The position numbers and the translations under genes are program-made. This document shows, piece by piece, positions 32,939 to 42,773 of a stretch of DNA of 46,836 bases; within the stretch, counting starts at the first letter, position 1, and each line of letters opens with the position of its first letter. The stretch is from Fibrobacter succinogenes. GTDB lineage: Bacteria; Fibrobacterota; Fibrobacteria; Fibrobacterales; Fibrobacteraceae. Below the pieces are notes generated by a model. That model saw nothing but the letters and a program-made list of their open reading frames with translations. It was not told where the DNA came from and did no database searches. The stretch is from NCBI GenBank assembly GCA_902800345.1, contig CADCDO010000031.1, positions 1 through 46,836 of the forward strand, read 5' to 3'.

Positions 32939-33835
32939 TTATTCTTTTTTCTCGCGGAAGGCTTTGGGCGTCATCCCTGTCATGCGCTTGAAAAATTTCC
33001 CGAAGAAGCCTACATCAATAAAGTTCAGCTCGTTTGAAATTTCTTGAATGTCTTTTTGCGTTGATTGTAAAAGAACCTTGGCGTCTAGGGCGATGTATTC
33101 GTCAATCCATTGTTTTGCGCCTTTGCCGCTCATTTCTTCAATGACTGTAGAAAGATATTTTGGGGTGATGAAGAGTTCGTCGGCATAATACTTGACACTA
33201 TGATTCTCGCGGTGATTTTCTTCGACTTTTTGCAGGAATGCGTTGAACAAAGCTTTCTTGCGGTTGGATCCTTGTGGTTCAATACATTTTTCGGTTAGAA
33301 TATTGAGGCATTCGAATGCGGTGGATATTACAAGATTTTTGATAATTTGATAGTGGTAGCGGTTGTCTTTGGTGACTTTTATTTTTTCTTGTATGTGTCT
33401 GAACGATTTTTTTATTTGTTCAAAATCTTCGCCATCTCTTTGCTGGAATGGTGATTGTTTTGCCTGCTGAAAAAGTTGTATGCTATCTTTGACTTGAGAC
33501 ATTAAGTCGTTCATCATGTCTATTGAACATGCGATACATAATGGTTTAATATCGTCGCTTATACTAATAACATGAATGATTTGACCTGGAAATGCGACAA
33601 AAATACATCCTTTTTTCAGCTCATATGTTTTTGTGTTCACTTCGATTGTGCTGTAGCCTTTTTCAATCAAAAATAATGCAAGACCTTGTATGTAAAAATA
33701 GCCCGATGTATCCAATCCTTCAATGTTTTCGAAAAAGACAATTTTCCCAGGAACAGTGTTCGACTGCTTTAAAAAATCAAGCAGGGAAAGGTCGGCTTTT
33801 TTTATGTTATTTGTGTTTGCAGGCTTTCTTTTCAT
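32939..33835 (-). CDS. AraC-family transcriptional regulator
   Basis: A 298-residue regulator. The N-terminal ~170 residues resemble an AraC ligand-binding cupin (LALFLIEKGYSTIEVNTKTYELKKGCIFV). The C-terminal ~100 residues are the double helix-turn-helix: YADELFITPKYLSTVIEEMSGK, then IQEISNELNFIDVGFFGKFFKRMTGMTPKAFR, the family signature. It is divergent from the RND efflux operon starting at 33992, so it is the probable activator of that operon. The 156-base divergent region is AT-rich and would contain both promoters. Confidence 0.88.
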   Translation of the reverse strand: MKRKPANTNNIKKADLSLLDFLKQSNTVPGKIVFFENIEGLDTSGYFYIQGLALFLIEKGYSTIEVNTKTYELKKGCIFVAFPGQIIHVISISDDIKPLCIACSIDMMNDLMSQVKDSIQLFQQAKQSPFQQRDGEDFEQIKKSFRHIQEKIKVTKDNRYHYQIIKNLVISTAFECLNILTEKCIEPQGSNRKKALFNAFLQKVEENHRENHSVKYYADELFITPKYLSTVIEEMSGKGAKQWIDEYIALDAKVLLQSTQKDIQEISNELNFIDVGFFGKFFKRMTGMTPKAFREKKE

Positions 33836-33991
33836 AAAATCTAAAAACAGATATTCAAAAAATTCTCGTTGTAAAAATTACCTCAAATTTTCCTAAACAG
33901 GTGTGAAAAAGCGCAAATAATGGTAAAAATTTCTGTTTTTGGCGAAATTTTAACCTTAAAATTGACATGCCTAAATCATATTTTTGAAAGT

Positions 33992-35050
33992 ATGAATACG
34001 AAATTGTACATACTTCCCTTTTTGATTTTGTCTCTTGTTGCTTGCGAAAGTGATTTTAATTCTCGCAACGACAAGAAAATCGCACAGAAAAAAATGCCAA
34101 TAGTTAAAGTCGAAACTATTGTCGCTAAGAATTCAAATGTCGGCAGTTCTTTGCGTTACGCGGGTTCTGTTGCCGAAGTCGCGACAACGATGGTGAGCTT
34201 TTCTTCGCCGGGGACGGTGAAGTCGGTGCGTGTGACCGAAGGCAAAAAGGTGAACAAGGGTGCGCTTGTGGCGACCTTGGATGATACTTCTGCAAAGAGT
34301 GCCTTGGAGATTGCCTCTGCTTTGAAAAATCAGGCGGAAGATGCGCGCGCCCGTATGGAAAAGTTGCATGAGAACAAGACCATTTCTGAAATCCAGTGGA
34401 TGGATGTTGAAAGTAAATATAGGCAGGCGATTGCTGCGGAGAAACTTGCGCAAAAAGCGCTGGATGATTGCAAACTTTACGCCCCTGCAACGGGAATTGT
34501 TGTGGGCAAATCGCTTGAAATCGGGCAGAATGTTGTACCGAGCTCTCCTGTGTTTCGCATCGTGAATATAGCGACGGTCAAGGCGGTTGCCTCCGTTCCC
34601 GAAAAAGATGTTGCTATGCTCAATGTGGGTGACAAAGTAGAAGTCCGTGTCGGTGCACTTGGCGATAAAACTTTTGAAGGGAAGATTACAAATAAGGGAA
34701 TTTCTGCTAATCCGCTTTCGCGTTCTTACCAAATCGAAGCTGAACTGAAAAATAAGAGTGGCGAGCTTTTGCCGGGAATGCTTTTGGAAATGTTCATCGA
34801 TAGTAAAAATTCTCTCGCTGGTGTAGAACTCCCCGCATCTGCGGTGCTTTTGGATGAATACAATCGTTCTTTTGTTTGGGTTGTCCGTGACGGAAAAACG
34901 ACAAGAAAAAATGTTGAGACATCTCTAGGAAACGGCTCTCAGCTTTTAGTGCAAGGAATTGATGATGGCGATTCCGTTGTGGTAAAGGGAATGTCCAAGG
35001 TGGGCGAGGGTGACCGAGTTCAAACGGTAAATCAGGCTATTGTTCGATAG
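33992..35050 (+). CDS. RND efflux periplasmic adaptor lipoprotein (MFP/HlyD family)
   Basis: A 352-residue periplasmic adaptor that bridges an inner-membrane RND pump and an outer-membrane channel. A lipoprotein signal (MNTKLYILPFLILSLVAC; lipobox LVAC) is followed by the barrel-sandwich/lipoyl halves (VSFSSPGTVKSVRVTEGKKVNKGALVATLDD, and LYAPATGIVVGKSLEIGQNV), a helical hairpin between them (about 100-145), and a beta-barrel and membrane-proximal domain. The start at 33992 gives a proper signal peptide; the frame open from 33920 adds 24 implausible residues. First gene of the three-gene efflux unit, 8 bases before the pump gene. Confidence 0.88.
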   Translation: MNTKLYILPFLILSLVACESDFNSRNDKKIAQKKMPIVKVETIVAKNSNVGSSLRYAGSVAEVATTMVSFSSPGTVKSVRVTEGKKVNKGALVATLDDTSAKSALEIASALKNQAEDARARMEKLHENKTISEIQWMDVESKYRQAIAAEKLAQKALDDCKLYAPATGIVVGKSLEIGQNVVPSSPVFRIVNIATVKAVASVPEKDVAMLNVGDKVEVRVGALGDKTFEGKITNKGISANPLSRSYQIEAELKNKSGELLPGMLLEMFIDSKNSLAGVELPASAVLLDEYNRSFVWVVRDGKTTRKNVETSLGNGSQLLVQGIDDGDSVVVKGMSKVGEGDRVQTVNQAIVR

Positions 35051-35058
35051 GGAATTCT

Positions 35059-38053
35059 ATGAAAAAGAAACGTTCCTTTGTTGAAACCGCCATGCGTTAT
35101 CGTGGCATTATGTTTATGCTTTGTTGCATTTTGGTGCTGTTTGGCGTTTATGGCCTTTCTGCCAACCGAAAAAATGAATTCCCTGAATTTACGGTGCGTC
35201 AGGGCGTTGTGATTGCGGTTTATCCTGGTGCAACTGTGAAAGAAGTGGAATACCGCGTTACAAAACCGCTTGAAGACTACATCTTCACTTACGGCGATGT
35301 CAAAAAAAGCAAAACGACTTCTATGACTCGCGATGGCATGGTGATTGTTCAGGTGGCGCTTGAAGATTACGTGTATGACAAAGATGGGTTTTGGAGTCGC
35401 TTTAAGCATGGTGTTTCGCAGTTCAAGTCGAGTTTGCCTGCTGGAGTCCTTGCGATAATCGTGATGGATGATTTTGGCGATGCTTCGTCGATGCTTTTGG
35501 CGATAGAAAGTAAGAATAAAACTTATCGTGAATTGGGTGAATATCTTGACGGACTTGCGGATAACTTAAGACCGCTTGAAAGTGTCGGCCGCATTACGCG
35601 TTTTGGCGAACAGAAAGACCAAATTTCAATTTATCTGGACAACGATAAACTTTCCCAGTATGGGCTGGGCTACAAGTCGGTGGCGGCATTCCTTTCGGGG
35701 CAAGGCCTTGTGAATATTGCGGGAACTTTGAGGGATGGCGAATACAATCACCCGATTTATGTGGAAAGTGGCGTGAATACCTTAGAAAGTGTCCGCGAAA
35801 CAATTGTCTTTAGCGCACCTGATGGAAGTGTGGTGCGGCTGAAAGATGTTGCCCGTGTGGAACGCGAATATCCTGATCGTACAGCCTACATCGAGGTGAA
35901 TGGCAACAAGTGCGTGATGCTTAGCGTCGAAATGAAAAAGGGCCACGATATCGTGAAAATGGGCAAAGAAATTAAACGAGTGCTTTCTGAATTTGAAAGC
36001 AATTTGCCCGAAGAAGTCAAGATATTCCGCATTACGGACCAAACGGAAGTTGTCGGCAAAAGCATCGATGATTTCTTGCGAGAAATCCTGGTTGCCGTAT
36101 TGGCGGTTATTATTGTGGTCGTTCTGTTGCAACCTTTTAAGGTTGCGTTGATCGCGGCTTTGACTATTCCCATATCTGTTTTCATTTCGCTGGGGCTTTT
36201 CTTTGGCTTTGGCTATGAAATCAATGGTGTAACGCTTGCTGCTTTGATGGTGTCGTTGGGAATGATTGTGGATAATTCCATCGTGATATTGGATGATTAT
36301 CAAGAACGAATTTATGGTTCTGGTACACGCTGGAGAGCGGCGGAACATAGCGCCGTTCATTTCTTGAAATCGATTTTTTCGGCTACGCTCGCCATAAGCA
36401 TTACCTTCTTCCCGTTCTTGGTGACGATGAATGGAATGTTTAGCGATTTTGTGACAACATTCCCGTGGGCGGTGACTATCGTTCTTTCGATTTCTTTGCT
36501 CGTGGCAATATTTATTGTTCCTTATTTACAATTTGCTTTTGTAAAACCGAAAACGAAAAAGAAGAGCAAATTCTCTTTTGAGAGTATCTCGAACTTTATC
36601 TATGAACGTGTTCTGAGAACTTGTTTCAGGTTCCCAAAATTGACCATTCTCATGGCGGTTATTTGTGTTGCCTTGGGCGCAGTCATGATTATTTCTCGCC
36701 CCATAAAACTCATGCCGATTGCGGAACGAAACCAGTTCTCTGTGGAATTTTATTTGCCGAACGGGACTTCGATCAATCAGACTTCCGCCGTGGCGGATAG
36801 TATGAAGCGTATCTTGGAAAAAGATCCGAGAGTCACCTACATTACGACATTCAAGGGAATGTCTTCGCCGCGTTTCCACATGACTTATGCGCCGCAATTT
36901 GCGGGTGAGAATTTTGCGCAGTTCATTGTAAATACCGAAAGTGAACAAGCTACTGATGAAATTATCAAGGAGTATTCGGAAAAGTATGTGGACCATTTTG
37001 CAAATGTATTTGTGCGCTTTAAACAGCTCAGTGAAAAATTATTTGCGGAGTCTCCCCGGAGTTTATCTTGTTCGCAGTTCTTGTGGAGAACCCTTGAGCG
37101 GGATTAAGGTCTCGCTTGATGAGAACGCTTCAAAGCTGGGGGTAAACCAGTTCTCTCTTGAAGCGATGCTTGCCTCTCGTTACAATGCAGGATTCCCGAT
37201 TGCCACTCTTTGGGAAGGCAATAAAGATGTGCCGGTAGTGCTTAAAGGAACGCATGCCGATTCTGCTAGTTTCTCGGATCTTGAAAATGAAAAAATTGCA
37301 ACTTATGGTGGACTTTCCAATGCACCGCTCCGCCAGATTGCAAAGTTCTCGCCTGTGTTTAACGAGGGCGCTCGCGATAGAAGGAATGGCCTTCCGACAG
37401 TGACAATTTCTGCCGAAGTTTCGCAGAATGTTAGTGCGAATGACCTTGCTTTAAAGCATTTTGAAACGCTGAAAAAGCTGACCGCTAGCGAAGGGGTTAA
37501 ATTGGAACTGGGTGGCGAAGCGGCCTCTGTTATCGAAACACTCCCTGGACTCCTTAAAGGTCTCGTCGTTGCGGTTGCTATGATGTTCTTTATCATGGTA
37601 TGGCACTTCCGAAAAATTCGTATAGCGTTCATGCTGTTTTCGTTACTTTCGCTTTCTATTTTCGGGACAGGTGTTGCCATGTGGATTACAGATATGGATT
37701 TCACGATTACGGGTGTCCTTGGTATGGTGAGCTTGTTTGGGATTATGGTACGTAATGGAATTATCATGATCGACTATGCGGAAGAATTGAAACGCAAGGA
37801 ACATTTGAGTCCTAGAAATGCCATATACAATTCGGCACTTAGGCGTATGCGTCCGATATTCTTGACTTCGGCGGCGGCTTCTGCGGGAGTCTTGCCTATG
37901 ATGGTGAGTGGGGATGGTCTTTGGGTGCCTATGGCGATCATTATTTTCTGGGGAACGCTTGTTACCATGTGCTTGATTTTGACCGTGTTGCCTGTTGCTT
38001 ATTGGGGCGTCAGTTGTATGAAATTCAGACGCAGGAAAGTGATTAGTGGTTAG
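35059..38053 (+). pseudogene. RND efflux permease (AcrB/HAE1-type), frameshifted
   Basis: The product is an inner-membrane proton-driven pump. The first frame (35059-37107) covers the N-terminal helix, the first periplasmic domain and helices 2-7, including the LVSLGMIVDNSIVILDD segment. It then loses homology after VRFKQLS near 37030. Homology resumes in the +1 frame with NYLRSLPGVYLVRSSCGEP from about 37040, running to the end at 38053 with GMVSLFGIMVRNGIIMIDYAEE. Residues normally joining these parts (about 25-30) are missing, so a deletion of 3n+2 bases is likely. The stop codon (38051-38053) lies in a heptamer array. It could be real decay, phase variation or an assembly fault. Confidence 0.85.
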
Positions 38054-38073
38054 TGGTTGGTGATTAGTGATTA
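38039..38073 (+). repeat. 7-bp repeat array, five units, overlapping the RND pump stop
   Basis: GTGATTA, GTGGTTA, GTGGTTG, GTGATTA, GTGATTA run without gaps from 38039 to 38073. The pump's TAG stop (38051-38053) is formed inside the array. Confidence 0.85.
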
Positions 38074-38124
38074 GGAAAAAGTAGGCGATAGGCAGTGGAT
38101 GGTAAGAAGTAAACGTTCTCTTTG

Positions 38125-38159
38125 CGTCATTCTGAGGACCGAAGGGACGAAGAATCCAG
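38125..38159 (+). repeat. GTCATTCTGAGG...CGAAGAATCC dispersed repeat
   Basis: CGTCATTCTGAGGACCGAAG continues to GACGAAGAATCC, a hairpin-forming sequence of the same general type as the CATTGCGAG...GAAGCAATCC elements at 31301 and 32172. It lies between the pump and channel genes. Confidence 0.7.
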
Positions 38160-38171
38160 GGAGTTTATAAA

Positions 38172-39567
38172 ATGAATAAATTGAATAACATAATTATTAC
38201 TTTTCTTTTTAGTATTTCTGCTTCGTTCGCGGCGGATGTGTATACGCTTGATGATTGTTTGCGTATTGCTCGCGAAAATAATGCGACTTTGAAAAGCGCG
38301 AAAGTAAATCGCCAGATGGCCGAAGAGACCGAAGAAAGCGCCTTTCCGGCGTATTTCCCGAAAGTGTTTGCAGGTGGCTTTGCGTTTATCTCGAACGATT
38401 TCTTGGTAAAACAGAAAATGGATCTGTCCAAAGAAATGGAAGGCTTCGGACAACAAGTTGCACCAGCCATGATGCAGGCGGGAATTGACCCGTCCATGTT
38501 GGCGGGGCTTCCGACAACGTTTAATATGGGAATGGTCGATAAAGGAATTATTGGACATTTGACTTTGATTCAGCCGATTTTTGTGGGCGGGCAAATTTAC
38601 AACGGCAACCAGCTTGCAAAAATTGGAACTCGTGCAGCAAAATTGCAGGAGACTCTTGCTGAAACGGAAATCCGCAAGAATACGGAGACTTATTATTGGC
38701 TCATTGTTTCGCTTAAGGAAAAGTTGAAAACGCTTGCTGAAGCCGAAAAACAGGTGGATGGAATTTATAGCGATGTCCAGGTTGCTGTGGAAGCCGGAGT
38801 CGCTGTGAAAAATGATTTGCTACGTGTTGAACTCGAAAAGAAAAAGCTGCTAAGTAATCGTCTGAAACTTGAAAACGGAATTTCGGTTGCAAAGTTGATG
38901 CTCGCAAGACAAATGAACCGCGACAATGCTGACTTTGACCTTGCCGAAGCCGATCTTTCGCAAGTTACGCCGCCCGAATCTTATGCGATTTCTGCTGACG
39001 ATGGTGTTGAACGCCGTGCCGAAAGTAAGTTGCTTGCCATCAGTCGCGAAGCTGCCGAAAAGGAGCGTTCGATGGAACGCGGCAAAGTTCTCCCAACTCT
39101 TGCTGTTGGCGCAAGTTTGCTTTATCAAAACTTGCTTGATGATGCTGCTGTGAATGGCGTGCTTTTTGCATCGCTTACGGTGCCGATTTCGGATTGGTGG
39201 AGCAATAGCTATTCTACCGCCAAGCTTGACTTGAAGGCGCAAAAGGCGGCGATTGACGAGGTAGAAAACAAGAACTTGATCAAGGTGGATATTGATAGAA
39301 AACAAGAACTTGATCAAGGTGGATATTGATGCCAAATGGAACACGCTGAACGAATCCTTCAAACAAATAGAAATCAGTCGTGATGCCATTGCCCAGGCCG
39401 AAGAAAACTTGCGCATACAACGTGAATTTTACAATGCGGGCACGGCGACGCTTAGCAATCTGCTAGAAGCGGAAACATTGCGCCAGCAGGCTGCGGATTC
39501 CTACACCGAAGCCGTTACAGGGTATTACACTGCTGTCTGTGCGTACTTAACAGCGACGGGCAGGTGA
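38172..39567 (+). pseudogene. TolC-family outer-membrane efflux protein, disrupted by a 34-bp tandem duplication
   Basis: A signal peptide (MNKLNNIIITFLFSISASFAA) is followed by the two TolC-type helical repeats (VYTLDDCLRIARENNATLKSAKVNR at the start; AEENLRIQREFYNAGTATLSNLLEAETLRQQA near the end). The frame breaks because 39263-39296 is copied exactly at 39297-39330. The 34-bp unit is not a multiple of three, so translation stops at 39329; removing one copy restores a ~453-residue channel protein of normal length. Third gene of the AraC-linked efflux unit. Slipped-strand reversal could restore it, so phase variation is possible. Confidence 0.88.
39263..39330 (+). repeat. perfect 34-bp tandem duplication
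   Basis: Two identical adjacent 34-base units (39263-39296 and 39297-39330), each starting AGAAAACAAG and ending GGATATTGAT, lie inside the TolC-like gene and cause its frameshift. Confidence 0.92.
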
Positions 39568-39638
39568 ACGGAACGGGTGAATGGAAATATAAAACGGATG
39601 CCGAATTTTCGACATCCGATTTTGAATTGTGTTGTCCG

Positions 39639-41096
39639 TTAGAATTTGTTGAAGAAATCCCATGTGGCTTGCGGAACCCAGGATTGCTGCTGGCCAGGGT
39701 CCTTGTGATCCCAAATGTGGCCTCCGCTTTGAGTGCACCAGCGAACAGGGAATCGTTCCTCGACAGTCGTGTAGTCGTAGCACTTGTGCGGGGCGTTGCG
39801 CGGGGCTTCTTCGGCGCGTTCGTTTTTCGCCTTGCCACCTTCGGAGTTGAGCGACAAGATGATGTCGCGTGCGTTTCGACCCATTTCGGGGGTGCACATG
39901 CCGTCATCGAGACCGAGTACGCCCATCCAACCGATTCCCATTTTTTTGCGCTGCGGGAGCCAAATGTTGCGTTCTGCAGTTTCATAAACCGCTACTGCAC
40001 GGAGTACGTCTTGGTGATTCCACGAAAGACCGTTGCTGAACATGGCTCCATAGCTGAATCCTATAGAGAATACACGGCTAGAATCAATGCAGAAGTTGCC
40101 TTCGAGATATGCGAGGAGTTCGTCAAACAGGAGGTAATCATCTTGTCCCCAGGGCAGCTGATTGCCATTGCCTTCGGGCGCGACAAAGATTGCTGATTCG
40201 TTCTTGTCAATCCACTTGAGGCCGTGATAGCCTTCGTCCTGCACGGCGCTTGCAGAACCGCCCATGCACTGCATTCCGAAAATGAGTTTGTACGGTTTAT
40301 TCTTGTCATAACTTTTCGGCATGTCAATGCGCACGGTTCGCATGCCTTTACTCCATCTGAAATCAATGTAGGGCTTATTGCCACGGTACTTGTAATCGAG
40401 TTTAGTGTCTTTGCCGCAGCCACGAGTCGGCACCGGATCGTTCTTTAGGCCCCATCCATATTCATACTGCGGTTGCGGTGGAACCGTTTTCTTGAGTGTA
40501 AGCGCAAGATTCGTGTCGAGATTGTCGAGTTTTACATTGAGAGTGTCGAATCCGTCAGCAACGACGCGTAGGTTATCCGAGTCCCCTGCTTTTAGAAGAG
40601 CCTTGGCGCTAGATTGCACGCCAAATGTTGTATTAAAGCTTCCGTCGGCTGTGAACTTGAAATTTTGCTGTGCCGAACCAACGTGGACGCGGGCGACATA
40701 CACGCCCTTCGCTTTCACGGTCGCTTTCATGTCAACCATTCCCGAGCCGTACATTTTTTCGTTCAGCAAGCGATTTCCGACCATGTCAAAAATCTGCACC
40801 TGTACTGGAGTGTTTGCACCTTGCGAAAAAGAAAGGATTCCGTTATTTACAGAAAGATATCCGACATCAATCCTGTTTGCTATCGCTTGCATCTCCTCGT
40901 CTTGATGGATTGTGAATGCGCCGGATGCATCTGTTTTGGTTTTGAGCCCTTTTCGAATAAGTGAAATGTCTGCACCCTGAATGGCCTTGCCGCTGTCGTT
41001 ATTCACTGTTCCTGTCAGGGTAAATGCGTTTGCAGTCATAGCAGAAATCATCAGAATTACGCTAAAAGGTAATCCACTCCATAGGACTTTTTTCAT
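39639..41096 (-). CDS. secreted CE1-like esterase with N-terminal regulatory-type and sorting-like beta domains
   Basis: A 485-residue exported hydrolase. A signal peptide (to about residue 23) precedes a carboxypeptidase-regulatory-like beta-sandwich (LTGTVNNDSGKAIQGADISLI, about 25-75). A module resembling a type IX secretion C-terminal sorting domain comes next (VQIFDMVGNRLLNEKM, AKGVYVARVHVG, about 80-160), but here it is internal. The alpha/beta-hydrolase domain (about 215-485) has the nucleophile GFSYGAMFS, LIFGMQCMGG near the oxyanion strand and the late histidine in QSGGHIWDH. This fits feruloyl/acetyl-xylan esterases (CE1) or PHB-depolymerase relatives. RBS AAAGGAG precedes the ATG at 41096, with an operator palindrome 79 bases upstream. 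Confidence 0.78.
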   Translation of the reverse strand: MKKVLWSGLPFSVILMISAMTANAFTLTGTVNNDSGKAIQGADISLIRKGLKTKTDASGAFTIHQDEEMQAIANRIDVGYLSVNNGILSFSQGANTPVQVQIFDMVGNRLLNEKMYGSGMVDMKATVKAKGVYVARVHVGSAQQNFKFTADGSFNTTFGVQSSAKALLKAGDSDNLRVVADGFDTLNVKLDNLDTNLALTLKKTVPPQPQYEYGWGLKNDPVPTRGCGKDTKLDYKYRGNKPYIDFRWSKGMRTVRIDMPKSYDKNKPYKLIFGMQCMGGSASAVQDEGYHGLKWIDKNESAIFVAPEGNGNQLPWGQDDYLLFDELLAYLEGNFCIDSSRVFSIGFSYGAMFSNGLSWNHQDVLRAVAVYETAERNIWLPQRKKMGIGWMGVLGLDDGMCTPEMGRNARDIILSLNSEGGKAKNERAEEAPRNAPHKCYDYTTVEERFPVRWCTQSGGHIWDHKDPGQQQSWVPQATWDFFNKF

Positions 41097-41174
41097 ATAA
41101 GCTACTCCTTTTTTATTTTTTGTCCCTCCAAAAAAATACTCTTGAAAAGAGGTTTCTTTCACATGTAATTTTTT

Positions 41175-41200
41175 ATTCGTGGACAACATTGTCCACGAAT
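41175..41200. promoter_or_regulatory. hemicellulase operator, copy 1 (perfect 11-bp palindrome)
   Basis: ATTCGTGGACA (41175-41185), 4-base spacer, TGTCCACGAAT (41190-41200): perfect inverted repeat upstream of the CE1-like esterase. The TGTCCACGAAT arm is identical to that at 44550-44560. Confidence 0.75.
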
Positions 41201-41293
41201 CTAAGTACGTGACTGGCTAAAAACAAAAATAAGATTCGCATCTTTGAATGCAAATCTTATTTTGTCTAACATTTCAGGAGGATAGGCTGAAAC

Positions 41294-42685
41294 TTATTTA
41301 ATCGATTTCACTACGACAGGGTAGGTAAAGCAAAATCCTTTGCCATGAATGACTGTGATGTATTTGCCGACCGGCAAATTGTCGAATGTCACTCGACTTG
41401 CAACAGAATTCTTTTGTGCGATAATCTGTCCTGTTGCAGAGATTAAAATTACCGTAGCGGAACTTGAAGAGATTTTTTCAACAAAAAGGTTTTTCCCTTG
41501 CGTATAGACTACAGGTGACGTAAATTTTACTTTGTTGTACGATTTTATGGTTGTCGTGCTGTCATCAACGGTCTTGCAATCTTTGCAAACTGTGTCTTTT
41601 TCGGCGTATAACGGAGCAAGTGCTTGTGCCCATAAGTGGTGCATTGCTTGTCCTCCGCCATTTGCATTTGGGTGGACTCCATCACTTCCAAGTAGTTCCT
41701 GATGTTTCGAAAAATAGCTGTAAAAATCTGGACCTTCAGGGAGTTTGTTATCTTTTGTTAATTTATCTATAGCTTTCAAAAACGCGGGATTGACTTGCCA
41801 GCCCGCTTTGGCGGAATCCGTAGCGATAATTCGTGCGATAATGGGTGTGATACCGTGCACTTTTGCAGAATCAATGATTGTCTGCATGTTTTTCACAAAA
41901 GTGTTCAAGTTCCAATCGCCGCCGCCCCATGCATCGTTTGTTCCCATTTCAATCGCCCAATATTTCACATTTCCTGCGTATTCAAGATATTCAGGTAAAT
42001 GAGCGACGACTTCGGTGCTATTGATGCAACCGATACCTCCACGCAGCATTGCGGGCGTATATTCCGGGAACCTTGCGTGTATCAACTGAGCTGTGGTTGA
42101 GTCTGTATCTTGCTGCTTAATTCCCATTTGGCTAATGCTTGTGCCCATGAAAAACCAAGTGTCAGTGCCGCCTTGGCTCATGTCAAACGCCTCTATTTCG
42201 AGGATTTGTCCAACATCCTTGTCGCTCACGAACTTGAACCATGATTTGCCGGCAAAATCGATTGTCACGCCGCGTGCCATTACAGGATTGTTCTTGATAG
42301 TTGCGGCAACATCCCAATCGCCATCGGTGCCATTTGTTGAATTCGCCGAAGTCAATACCTTGAAATTCGACAACGCAACGCCACTGTGGCTGCATCCGCT
42401 GGTAAAATTCGTTGCCCATGCGCAATCGCCGTAAGATTCCCAGGTTATAAACAGCTTAGAAGGCCCTGCACCCACGTTCAAAGCGATTTCTTTCTCGCTG
42501 CTGCTTTTCCAATTGGTGAGGTATCCGTCAGTCAGGTAATCCGTTGTCTTTGTTCCCGTATGTGCAGGAAGCCCGCCCGAAACTAACTTGTTCGGCGTTA
42601 TGGCGTTAGCAGTCCCAAGGCCGATAATTGCCCAGATAGCGATTGATGTTGCGACAGTCATGCATTTCATTGAGTTGTATTCCAT
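41294..42685 (-). CDS. secreted SGNH-hydrolase family esterase
   Basis: A 463-residue exported protein. A signal peptide ending near TANA (about residue 28) precedes a jelly-roll-like N-terminal domain (about 30-170) and the SGNH domain. The SGNH domain has FMGTSIS (block I), GGIG (block II), MGTND (block III) and DGVHPN (block V with the catalytic Asp-His). The final ~75 residues (NLFVEKISSSSATVILISATGQII ... LPVGKYITVIHGKG) form a sorting-domain-like beta-sandwich. The N-terminal jelly roll plus SGNH arrangement is that of CE2-type acetyl esterases, which deacetylate mannan and xylan. It follows the GH26 gene by 88 bases on the same strand, and no operator precedes it, so it is probably co-transcribed. 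Confidence 0.8.
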   Translation of the reverse strand: MEYNSMKCMTVATSIAIWAIIGLGTANAITPNKLVSGGLPAHTGTKTTDYLTDGYLTNWKSSSEKEIALNVGAGPSKLFITWESYGDCAWATNFTSGCSHSGVALSNFKVLTSANSTNGTDGDWDVAATIKNNPVMARGVTIDFAGKSWFKFVSDKDVGQILEIEAFDMSQGGTDTWFFMGTSISQMGIKQQDTDSTTAQLIHARFPEYTPAMLRGGIGCINSTEVVAHLPEYLEYAGNVKYWAIEMGTNDAWGGGDWNLNTFVKNMQTIIDSAKVHGITPIIARIIATDSAKAGWQVNPAFLKAIDKLTKDNKLPEGPDFYSYFSKHQELLGSDGVHPNANGGGQAMHHLWAQALAPLYAEKDTVCKDCKTVDDSTTTIKSYNKVKFTSPVVYTQGKNLFVEKISSSSATVILISATGQIIAQKNSVASRVTFDNLPVGKYITVIHGKGFCFTYPVVVKSIK

Positions 42686-42703
42686 GCGATCTTCAAATTG
42701 AAA

Positions 42704-42766
42704 GGGCGGCGCTCCAAAAAAAATGGACTCCTAACCAACAAAGAACTCTCTCTTGTCGCGCCGCCC
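42704..42766. other. long-loop hairpin between GH26 and SGNH genes
   Basis: GGGCGGCGC (42704-42712) pairs perfectly with GCGCCGCCC (42758-42766) around a 45-base loop. It lies in the transcript between two hydrolase genes and could stabilise the upstream mRNA or tune the ratio of the two products. There is no T tail. Confidence 0.55.
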
Positions 42767-42773
42767 AGTAAAC

